A stretch of 64,000 nucleotides of DNA from DATLGB01 sp963740765 (GTDB lineage Bacteria > Actinomycetota > Thermoleophilia > Solirubrobacterales > Solirubrobacteraceae), in the NCBI GenBank assembly GCA_963740765.1, contig CAVUFN010000010.1:248001-312000 (forward strand), written 5' to 3'. Both the position numbers and the translations under genes were made by a program. This document shows, in pieces, positions 58,028 through 64,000 of this stretch (within the stretch, counting starts at the first letter, position 1; each line of letters starts with the position of its first letter). The notes beneath the pieces were generated by a model. It was not told where the DNA came from. It saw only the letters and a program-made list of their open reading frames with translations, and did no database searches.

Positions 58028-59355
58028 TGGTCATCGCGCACGGCATCGTCGGGCGCGCCGACCTTCCGATCCCGGCGCTGCTGTTCGGGGTCGCCGCTGC
58101 GCTCGTGCTGGTCGTCTCCTTCGTCTCCCTGGCGGCGGGGTGGACCCGGCCGCGGCTGGAGGCGATCACCGGGCGTCCGTGGCTGCCGCTCCCGCGTGCG
58201 GTCGACGTCGTGCTGGGCACCGTCGGCGTGGTGGTGTTCGCCGTCACGATCTACGCGGGCCTGGCGGGGACGGACAGCGAGGCGGACAACCTCGCGCCGA
58301 CGCTGATCTACGTCGGCTTCTGGGTGGGGGTCCCGGTCCTCTCCCTGCTCGTCGGCGACGTCTGGCGGCTGCTGTCGCCGTGGCGTGCGGTCGGGCGGTT
58401 GACGGGATGGGTGGTGGCCCGCGTCTCCGACCCCGAGGTCACCGAGCCGCTGCCGTACCCGGCGCGCCTGGGTCGCTGGCCGGCCGTCGCGGGACTGCTC
58501 GCGTTCGCGTTCTGCGAGCTGTGCTGGGGCGAGGGGCGCGACCCGCAGGTGCTGGCGGCGTGCGCGCTCGCCTACGCGGTCGCGCAGCTGGTCGGCATGG
58601 GGCTGTACGGGGTCGAGGCCTGGTCGCGCAACGGCGACGCGTTCGGCGTCTACTTCGGCCTGTTCGCCGCGCTGTCGCCGGTCGGGCGCCGGGCGGACGG
58701 GCGCCTGCTCCTGCGGCCCCCGCTGTCCGCCGCCCCGCACCTCGAGCGCCCGCGCGCGACGGTCGCGCTGCTCTGCGTCGCGGTCGGCTCGACGATCTTC
58801 GACGGGGCGAAGGAGGGGCCGATCTTCAGCGGGCTGATCCCGCATCTGCAGGAGGCCGGCACGTCGCTGGGCCTGTCCCTCGGCGCCGCGCTGGAGCTGA
58901 CCTTCGTGGTGCTGCTCGCCGTCTGCATCCTCTTCGTCGCGGTGGTCTACGCCGTCGGCGTCGCCGGTATGGGGGTGCGAGGCGGCGCGTCGGCGTTCGT
59001 GCACTCGCTCGTCCCGATCGTCGCCGCCTATGTGATCGCGCACTACTTCTCCCTGCTCGCCTTCAACGGCCAGGCGCTCTGGCCGCTCGCCAACGACCCG
59101 CTGGGGAAGGGCAGCGACCTGTTCGGCGGCGCCGGGGCGACGATCGACTACGGCGTCGTGTCCGCCACGGCCATCTGGTACGTGCAGGTCGCCGCGCTCG
59201 TGTTCGGGCACCTGTGCGGCCTCGTCCTCGCCCACGACCGCGCCCTCGTGGTGGCGGGCTCGGCCCGGGCCGCGGTGCGCTCCCAGATCGTCATGCTCGT
59301 CGTGATGGTCCTGTTCACCTGCCTGGGCCTCGGCCTACTGTCCATCAGCAGCTGA
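58027..59355 (+). CDS. Polytopic membrane protein ('fenitrothion hydrolase'-like)
   Basis: 442 aa with about ten predicted helices, opening AHGIVGRADLPIPALLFGVA. Actinobacterial homologues are often named fenitrothion hydrolase after FedB, a label I would not trust. Conserved-looking Trp and Pro in VGDVWRLLSPWRAVGRLTGW and FDGAKEGPIFSGL stand out. The setting suggests a role in metal handling or respiration: it sits between a cupredoxin-like gene and a tiny membrane gene, near SCO1. Confidence 0.7.
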   Translation: MVIAHGIVGRADLPIPALLFGVAAALVLVVSFVSLAAGWTRPRLEAITGRPWLPLPRAVDVVLGTVGVVVFAVTIYAGLAGTDSEADNLAPTLIYVGFWVGVPVLSLLVGDVWRLLSPWRAVGRLTGWVVARVSDPEVTEPLPYPARLGRWPAVAGLLAFAFCELCWGEGRDPQVLAACALAYAVAQLVGMGLYGVEAWSRNGDAFGVYFGLFAALSPVGRRADGRLLLRPPLSAAPHLERPRATVALLCVAVGSTIFDGAKEGPIFSGLIPHLQEAGTSLGLSLGAALELTFVVLLAVCILFVAVVYAVGVAGMGVRGGASAFVHSLVPIVAAYVIAHYFSLLAFNGQALWPLANDPLGKGSDLFGGAGATIDYGVVSATAIWYVQVAALVFGHLCGLVLAHDRALVVAGSARAAVRSQIVMLVVMVLFTCLGLGLLSISS

Positions 59356-59486
59356 TGGTCGTCTTCGCGCACGCCGGGCACTGGCTCGCCGGGGTCGCCT
59401 ATGCGGCGCCGGTCTTCATCCTCATGGGGTGGCTCGGGGTGGTCCGCCTGAAGGACCGCCGCGAAGCTCGGCGCCGGGACGCCTGA
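59355..59486 (+). CDS. 43-aa single-span membrane peptide
   Basis: ATG 59355 overlaps the previous stop by one base. The peptide has one hydrophobic helix (LAGVAYAAPVFILMGWLGVV) flanked by FAHAGHW and a basic tail RLKDRREARRRDA. It is the third gene of the cupredoxin-membrane protein operon and may be a small subunit. High GC3 and tight coupling support expression. Confidence 0.65.
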   Translation: MVVFAHAGHWLAGVAYAAPVFILMGWLGVVRLKDRREARRRDA

Positions 59487-59518
59487 AAGCTCAGCCGCCC
59501 GGGTACACGGCGCGCGAG

Positions 59519-59731
59519 ATGCTCGCGCAGCCCACCACCGAACGCCAGTCCGGAGGGCGGTTCATCCGCTCCCAGGACGGGCTGTTCACGGCCTGGAGCA
59601 TCGCCACCGCCGAGGCCAACCTCGCCTACGACGCCTGGCGCCGCGAGCCCGGCGCCGCTGCTTACGCTGCCTTCCGCGCGGCGGACGATCGTGCCGGCGC
59701 TGCGCAGGACGCGCTCGCCCGCGCGGTGTAA
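59519..59731 (+). CDS. Small helical protein, paralogue A
   Basis: 70 aa from ATG 59519. The second half reads AWSIATAEANLAYDAWRREP followed by AYAAFRAADDRAGAAQDALA. The next gene encodes a clear relative, so these are tandem duplicates of an uncharacterised small cytoplasmic family. No known motif. It stands 32 bases after the membrane peptide gene. Confidence 0.65.
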   Translation: MLAQPTTERQSGGRFIRSQDGLFTAWSIATAEANLAYDAWRREPGAAAYAAFRAADDRAGAAQDALARAV

Positions 59732-59782
59732 TCGCACACATCCGTTCGGGGGTCCGTCCACGTAACGCTCAGGACACGTCAA

Positions 59783-60064
59783 GTGTCCACCCAGCGAGGC
59801 CGACTACCACTTCACGAGACGATGAGCGCACACGAGCTGAAAGAACTGCTGGACCAGGTGCCCGATACGCACGAGCTGGTCCTCCGCCGGGTCGAGCCCG
59901 GTCCCTCCTTCAACGCGCTCTACGACGCGTGGTCGGATGCGCACGACGAGGCCGAGGCGGCGCTGGGCGACTGGCGCCTGTACGGCGGCCCCCGGCACTA
60001 CTCGGTCTTCCGCGCCGCCCAGGACCGCGAGGACGCGGCCCAGGACGCACTCGCCGAGGTCTAG
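59783..60064 (+). CDS. Small helical protein, paralogue B
   Basis: 93 aa from GTG 59783; ATG 59822 would give an 80-aa form. AWSDAHDEAEAALGDWRLYG and YSVFRAAQDREDAAQDALAE align with the preceding gene. An added N-terminal part (SAHELKELLDQVPDTHELVL) is unique. Function unknown. The stop overlaps the convergent SCO1 gene by four bases. Confidence 0.65.
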   Translation: MSTQRGRLPLHETMSAHELKELLDQVPDTHELVLRRVEPGPSFNALYDAWSDAHDEAEAALGDWRLYGGPRHYSVFRAAQDREDAAQDALAEV

Positions 60065-60651
60065 GCGCCGAGGCGCCGGAGGTCCGCGGTCAGCGCTTCG
60101 GGCGTGAGCTGGCTCGCCGGGAAGCCCACGCGCTGACGGCCCTCGCCGTCGACGAGCACGATGCCCGCGCTGTGCTCGCGCCCCTTGGTCTGCGGCGCGA
60201 CGCCGAACGCCTGCCACACCGGCTCGAGCTCGGCCCGGCTGCCGAGCAGGAAGTCCATCCGGCCGGTCATGAACTGCTTGGCCAGGAACGCCTTCGCGCT
60301 GGCCCGCGTGTCGTTGGCCGGGTCGACGGACACGCCCAGCACCGGGACGTCGCGGCCGAGGTCGTCCAGCGCGCCCCGGATCTGCTGGACCTCCACGGGG
60401 CACGTGTCCTCGCAGTGGGAGTAGATGAAGGCGTAGACGGCGGTGCCGCGCGCGCCGGTCACCCGCTCGCCGTCCTGGTTGCGCAGCGCGAAGGGCGGGA
60501 CGCGCGCCTCCGCGGGACGGATGAAGCCCTGGAACTCGCCTTCGGTGAGCCCGCCGCGGCTCCCCCCGCCGGCGCCCAGGTACGCGCCCGCGACGCCGGC
60601 GGACCCGAGCGCGAGGACGGCGAGGATGACGAGGCGCACCCGCTGCGGCAC
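60061..60651 (-). CDS. SCO1/SenC family copper chaperone
   Basis: 196 aa with an N-terminal membrane anchor (VRLVILAVLALGSAGVAGAY). The thioredoxin-fold domain has the copper-binding CEDTC (CxxxC) after VYAFIYSHCE, the DPANDTRASAKAF motif, and the distal His ligand in REHSAGIVLVDGEG. SCO proteins load copper into the CuA site of cytochrome oxidase or act as thiol reductants, outside the membrane. No oxidase gene is adjacent. The cupredoxin-like operon on the other strand may be related in function. Confidence 0.9.
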   Translation of the reverse strand: MPQRVRLVILAVLALGSAGVAGAYLGAGGGSRGGLTEGEFQGFIRPAEARVPPFALRNQDGERVTGARGTAVYAFIYSHCEDTCPVEVQQIRGALDDLGRDVPVLGVSVDPANDTRASAKAFLAKQFMTGRMDFLLGSRAELEPVWQAFGVAPQTKGREHSAGIVLVDGEGRQRVGFPASQLTPEALTADLRRLGA

Positions 60652-60660
60652 GCCCTCAGG

Positions 60661-61293
60661 CTAAGCCTCGATGAACCCCCGCCGGATCGCGTAGCGGACG
60701 AGCTCGACCCGGTCGCGCATGCCGAGCTTGCGCAGGATGTTCGCGCGGTGCGACTCGACCGTCTTCTCGGCGAGATGCAGCGTGGAGGCGATCTCCTTGT
60801 TGGTGTGCGCCTCCGAGATCAGCTTCAGGACCTCCTGCTCGCGCGGTGACAGCGGATCCACCGGCCCATTCGAGCTGTCGGCCTGCCACGAGCGCAGGAT
60901 CGAGCGCTCGACGGCGTCCGTCACGAACGCCTCGCCGCGGTGGACCGCGCGGATCGCGTCCAGCAGCGCGTCGTCGACGTCGCGCTTGAGCACGTAGCCG
61001 GACGCGCCCGCCTTCAGCGCGTCGAAGACGTAGCGCTGGTCGTCGTGCATGGAGAGGATCAGGACCTGGGTCTCCGGCAAATGCGCCTTGACCTGCCGCG
61101 CCGCCTGGAGCCCGGTCAGCTTCGGCATCGAGACGTCGAAGATGCACAGGTCCGGCCGGACCCGCAGCGCCGTCTCGAAGGCGGCCACGCCGTCCTCGGC
61201 CTCCGCGACGACGTGCATGTCCGGCTGCCGGTCGATCAGCAACCGCATGCCGCTCCGCACGATGCCGTGATCGTCGGCGATCAGGATGTCCAT
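60661..61293 (-). CDS. NarL/FixJ-type response regulator
   Basis: 210 aa. The receiver domain has the acidic pair in ILIADDHGIVRSGM, the phospho-acceptor Asp53 in CIFDVSMPK and Lys in YVLKRDV. The C-terminal LuxR-type helix-turn-helix is LSPREQEVLKLISEAHTNKE with EKTVESHRANILRKLGMRDR. The kinase gene ends right before its start, so the two form a two-component system. Target genes are not evident; SCO1 lies nine bases downstream on the same strand. Confidence 0.94.
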   Translation of the reverse strand: MDILIADDHGIVRSGMRLLIDRQPDMHVVAEAEDGVAAFETALRVRPDLCIFDVSMPKLTGLQAARQVKAHLPETQVLILSMHDDQRYVFDALKAGASGYVLKRDVDDALLDAIRAVHRGEAFVTDAVERSILRSWQADSSNGPVDPLSPREQEVLKLISEAHTNKEIASTLHLAEKTVESHRANILRKLGMRDRVELVRYAIRRGFIEA

Positions 61294-62304
61294 CTATCGA
61301 GCCCCCATGGTGAGTTCAACGGTCGTGCCCTCGCCGGGGCGGGAGAAGATCGTCAGGTTGCCGCCGACGAGCAGCGCGCGCTCGCGCATGCCGTTGAGGC
61401 CGAGGCCGCCGGGCCGACCGCGCAGCTTGCCTCCGCGGTTGGCGGCGAGGGCGTCGAAGCCACCGCCGTCGTCGGCCACCTTGAGGATGGTGTTGCCGGT
61501 GAACGAGAGGTCGACGTCGACCTTCCTGGCGCCCGCGTGGTGGGCGATGTTCGACAGCGACTCCTGCGTCACGCGGTAGATGACCAGCTGCTCCTCGTCG
61601 CTCAGGTCGACCAGCTCCCCGTGGCGGTGGAAGGCCGTCTGGATCCCGGTCCGCTCGCCGAAGTCGGTGACCTGGGACTGCAGGGCGGAGATCAGCCCGT
61701 GGTCGTCGAGCGCGGTCGGGCGCAGCGCGCGGGCGATGTGCAGCAGCTCGTCCATCGCGCGGTCCACGAGCATCTTGGTCTCCCGCAGTTCGGGGATCAG
61801 GTCCCTGGGCGCGTCCTGCATCGTCGCGCTGAGGCGCAGCTTGATCGCGGTCAGGGCCTGGTTGACCTCGTCGTGCAGGTCCTGCGCGATCTGCGCGCGC
61901 TCCTGCTCCTGGCCGCGGACGACCGCGCGCCCGGCGGACTTGCGCTCGTCCTCGAGGCGTTCGAGCATGCCGTTGAAGCCAGCTGTGAGCGCCTTGATCT
62001 CCTTGGCGGCGTTGCGCTCGGTCGGCGCGCGTGTGCCCGGCTTGGTCAGGTCGACTTCGATCATGGTCCGGACGAGCCGGTCGAGCGGCTCGAGCCGGTG
62101 GCGCAGGAGCAGTGAGTTGAGGAGGATGACCAGCAGCACCGCCACGACCAGCGTGCTCACGCCTGGCAGCGCCGCGTCCTGCAGCCGGGCCGTGGTGAAG
62201 ACCGCCGCCAGCGCGGCCGTCACGGCCACGAGGACGGCGTTGACGGCCAGGACCTGGGTCAGGAGCGTGCGCGAGCGCATGTCTGACTGACGTATCGGCA
62301 GCAT
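61294..62304 (-). CDS. NarL-type sensor histidine kinase
   Basis: 336 aa. Two membrane helices (LAVNAVLVAVTAALAAVFTT and STLVVAVLLVILLNSLLL) enclose almost no periplasmic loop, so it probably senses through the membrane or a partner. A HAMP-like linker follows. The HisKA_3 motif ERAQIAQDLHDEVNQALTAI has the phospho-His144. The ATPase has ESLSNIAHHAGA, ADDGGGFDAL and GGLGLNGMRERA. ATG 62304 or 62280 may be the start. It abuts the response regulator gene without a gap. Confidence 0.93.
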   Translation of the reverse strand: MLPIRQSDMRSRTLLTQVLAVNAVLVAVTAALAAVFTTARLQDAALPGVSTLVVAVLLVILLNSLLLRHRLEPLDRLVRTMIEVDLTKPGTRAPTERNAAKEIKALTAGFNGMLERLEDERKSAGRAVVRGQEQERAQIAQDLHDEVNQALTAIKLRLSATMQDAPRDLIPELRETKMLVDRAMDELLHIARALRPTALDDHGLISALQSQVTDFGERTGIQTAFHRHGELVDLSDEEQLVIYRVTQESLSNIAHHAGARKVDVDLSFTGNTILKVADDGGGFDALAANRGGKLRGRPGGLGLNGMRERALLVGGNLTIFSRPGEGTTVELTMGAR

Positions 62305-62376
62305 GTGCGGAAGGCTGCACCTGGCCCACTATCATTTGTGAAGTAAGAAACACGACCCGAGTTGAGGGGATTTCCC

Positions 62377-63567
62377 TTGAGCCCATCCGGCGCAGAGCTG
62401 ATCCGCCAGATCAAGACGCAGATCGAAGAAGTCGACCCATCCGAGATCCACGAGTCCGTGGAGAACGGCACGAACGGGTTCGTCCTCGTCGACGTACGCG
62501 AACAGAACGAGTGGGACGCCGGCCACCTGCCCGGTGCCAAGCACGTCCCGCGCGGGCACCTCGAGTCGCGTATCGAGGGTGCCGCCCCCGACCGCGACAC
62601 GCGCGTCGTCCTGTATTGCGCGTCGGGCAACCGCTCCGCCCTCGCGGCGCGCACGCTGTCCGAGGACCTCGGCTACGAGCAGGTCGAGTCGATGACCGGC
62701 GGCTACACGCTGTGGAAGGACCGCGGCTACGCCGTCGAGACCCCGCGTCAGCTCACGGCCGAGCAGCGCGAGCGCTACAGCCGCCACGTGCTGGTCCCGG
62801 AGATCGGCCAGGAGGGGCAGGAGAAGCTGCTCGACGCGAAGGTGCTGCTGCTCGGCGCCGGCGGCCTCGGGTCGCCGATCGCCCTGTACCTCGCTGCCGC
62901 GGGCGTCGGGACGCTCGGCCTCGTCGACGACGACGTGGTCGACCTCTCCAACCTCCAGCGCCAGGTCATCCACACCACGGACGGCATCGGCACGCCCAAG
63001 GTCGACTCCGCCGAGCGCGCCATCAAGGACCTCAATCCCGACGTGGACGTCGTCAAGTACCCGACGCGCCTCGACGCCTCCAACATCATGGAGATCATCG
63101 AGGGCTACGACGTCATCGTCGACGGTGTCGACAACTTCCCCACGCGCTACCTGCTCAACGACGCCACCGTGCGCCTGCAGATCCCGGTCGTGTCGGCGTC
63201 CATCCTCGGCTTCGACGGCCAGCTCAGCGTCTTCAAGCCCTACGACGGCCCGTGCTACCGCTGCCTGTACCCGGTGCCGCCACCGGCCGAGCTGGCCCCG
63301 TCGTGCGGCGCCAACGGCGTGCTCGGCGTCCTGCCCGGGACGATGGGCCTGCTGCAGGCGACCGAGGTCGTCAAGCTCATCACGGGAGCGGGCGAGCCGT
63401 TGATCGGCCGGCTGCTGCTCTACGAGGCCCTGGGCGCGACGTTCACCGAGCTCAAGGTCCGCCGCGACCCGGAGTGCCCGGTGTGCTCGCGCGACCCGGA
63501 GGACATCTCCGACGACGAGATGGGCGTCTTCCCCGACTACGAGGCGTTCTGCGCCGCCGCGGGCTAG
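62377..63567 (+). CDS. Rhodanese-ThiF/MoeB fusion (sulfur carrier adenylyltransferase)
   Basis: 396 aa from TTG 62377, selected because GAGGGG sits seven bases upstream. Residues about 20-115 are a rhodanese domain with the persulfide Cys in VVLYCASGNRSALAA. Residues 125-390 are the E1-like ThiF/MoeB fold: LLLGAGGLGSPIALYLAAAG, DDDVVDLSNLQRQVIHT, and the zinc pairs CYRC and CPVC. It adenylates a ubiquitin-like carrier and transfers sulfur to it. MoeZ and Uba4 have the domains in the opposite order, with rhodanese last. The CysO-like carrier follows 13 bases later, so it should be the substrate. Confidence 0.92.
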   Translation: MSPSGAELIRQIKTQIEEVDPSEIHESVENGTNGFVLVDVREQNEWDAGHLPGAKHVPRGHLESRIEGAAPDRDTRVVLYCASGNRSALAARTLSEDLGYEQVESMTGGYTLWKDRGYAVETPRQLTAEQRERYSRHVLVPEIGQEGQEKLLDAKVLLLGAGGLGSPIALYLAAAGVGTLGLVDDDVVDLSNLQRQVIHTTDGIGTPKVDSAERAIKDLNPDVDVVKYPTRLDASNIMEIIEGYDVIVDGVDNFPTRYLLNDATVRLQIPVVSASILGFDGQLSVFKPYDGPCYRCLYPVPPPAELAPSCGANGVLGVLPGTMGLLQATEVVKLITGAGEPLIGRLLLYEALGATFTELKVRRDPECPVCSRDPEDISDDEMGVFPDYEAFCAAAG

Positions 63568-63570
63568 GGT
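63565..63570 (+). promoter_or_regulatory. Possible internal -10 hexamer overlapping the moeZ-like stop
   Basis: TAGGGT includes the TAG stop of the fusion gene and lies ten bases before the ATG of the sulfur carrier gene, like the arrangement at 1452-1457. Confidence 0.25.
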
Positions 63571-63580
63571 CGCACGCAAC

Positions 63581-63853
63581 ATGGCCACTGTGAAGATCCC
63601 CCCGGTGCTCCGCCCGTCCGTAGGCGGGGAGAAGCAGGTCGAGGCGTCCGGCTCGGACGTCGGCGAGGTGCTGCGCTCGCTGGCGACCGACCACCCGGCG
63701 ACCGAGTCCCAGCTCTTCAGCGGCGAGGGTCAGCTCAACCGCTACGTCAACGTGTACCTCAACGACGAGGACGTCCGCGTGCTCGACGGGCTCGGCACCG
63801 GCGTCAAGGAGGGCGACACGCTCGTCATCCTGCCGGCCATGGCCGGCGGCTAG
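63581..63853 (+). CDS. cysO: CysO-like ubiquitin-fold sulfur carrier protein
   Basis: 90 aa of the MoaD/ThiS superfamily: ATVKIPPVLRPSVGGEKQVE, then LNRYVNVYLNDEDVRVLDGL, and the C-terminal LVILPAMAGG whose Gly-Gly becomes a thiocarboxylate. The sequence is closest in feel to mycobacterial CysO, which gives sulfur to O-phosphoserine for cysteine synthesis through CysM. A cysM or mec gene would be expected just beyond the window end. It follows the rhodanese-ThiF gene by 13 bases. Confidence 0.88.
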   Translation: MATVKIPPVLRPSVGGEKQVEASGSDVGEVLRSLATDHPATESQLFSGEGQLNRYVNVYLNDEDVRVLDGLGTGVKEGDTLVILPAMAGG

Positions 63854-63868
63854 CCACCGACATCGACA

Positions 63869-63883
63869 CGCCCGGATCGGGCG
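63869..63883 (+). terminator. Short GC-rich hairpin after cysO
   Basis: CGCCCG-GAT-CGGGCG, flanked by GCCACC/GGTGGC, begins 15 bases after the stop at 63853. No T-run follows, so terminator activity is uncertain. Confidence 0.4.
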
Positions 63884-63923
63884 TAGGTGGCGGTCATGCA
63901 GGTCTCCTCGCCTCTGGTGTCAC

Positions 63924-63965
63924 CGTGTCGCCTGGCGGTGGGCCTACCCACCGCCAGGCGACACG
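63924..63965. repeat. 19-bp perfect inverted repeat with 4-base loop
   Basis: Arms 63924-63942 and 63947-63965 pair without mismatch around CCTA. It could be a bidirectional terminator or a member of a palindromic repeat family. No other copy was noticed in this window. The last 35 bases of the window hold nothing recognisable. Confidence 0.7.
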
Positions 63966-64000
63966 CGCTGCCGTTCAGTGCGCTGCTGCGGCGACCGGCA

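Overview
The window is high-GC (roughly 70%), densely packed bacterial DNA with GTG and TTG starts, ATGA/GTGA start-stop overlaps and almost no gap longer than 250 bases. Mycofactocin-free but LigD-, CysO- and WS/DGAT-bearing gene content points to an actinobacterium. The secreted proteins at 20283-21041 and 36638-37258 look like ones I associate with Thermoleophilia (Solirubrobacterales), so that class is my inference; no rRNA or tRNA is present to confirm it. The DNA reads as an ordinary chromosome: no insertion sequence, phage, CRISPR array or origin was seen.

Layout. 1-829: 3' part of a sigma-70 factor. 861-5409: five tightly coupled genes (hexapeptide acyltransferase, acyl carrier protein, AMP-forming ligase, LuxE-like acyl-protein synthetase, LuxC-like acyl reductase) without luciferase genes; this is the best candidate for an undescribed pathway. 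5417-6267: anti-sigma kinase and STAS antagonist. 6318-7754: LigD phosphoesterase-ligase. 7720-13693: TetR regulator divergent from a leucine/isovalerate operon (acyl-CoA dehydrogenase, HMG-CoA lyase, methylcrotonyl-CoA carboxylase alpha and beta) with a 36-codon coupled ORF at its end. 13686-15358: STAS, anti-sigma kinase and galactokinase in one operon. 15390-17531: topoisomerase IB and LigD polymerase. 17541-21761: PhoD phosphatase and small or secreted proteins. 21742-27134: tryptophan dioxygenase, glutamate synthase large subunit, a 49-aa membrane peptide. 27205-30600: cysteine-desulfurase-like enzyme, Nudix hydrolase, flavin monooxygenase, TetR. 30584-33136: two glycoside-hydrolase-like proteins. 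33171-36590: GntR-led operon for a GMC oxidoreductase. 36638-45244: PP2C phosphatase, lipocalin-like protein, FxsA, STAS, SufT-like protein, wax ester synthase/DGAT, M24 peptidase, IspH, two DUF2294 paralogues. 45501-47006: GAF/degenerate-GGDEF protein coupled to an anti-sigma kinase, then a GGDEF remnant. 47102-53653: a 2183-aa secreted RHS/YD protein with a teneurin-like domain order. 53631-54729: a frameshifted CaiB/BaiF CoA-transferase. 54744-60651: metallophosphoesterase, redoxin-like protein, secreted proteins, cupredoxin-like and membrane proteins, SCO1. 60661-62304: NarL-type two-component system. 62377-63853: rhodanese-ThiF fusion and CysO-like sulfur carrier.

Themes. (1) Partner-switching regulation: three STAS proteins, three RsbW-type kinases, a PP2C phosphatase and a sigma factor lie in 47 kb. 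(2) Many starts have a TANNNT hexamer 6-9 bases upstream, which fits leaderless transcripts, and several divergent pairs share overlapping -10 hexamers. (3) End-joining functions are split over separate genes. All functional statements rest on motif recognition by eye; no database search was possible.
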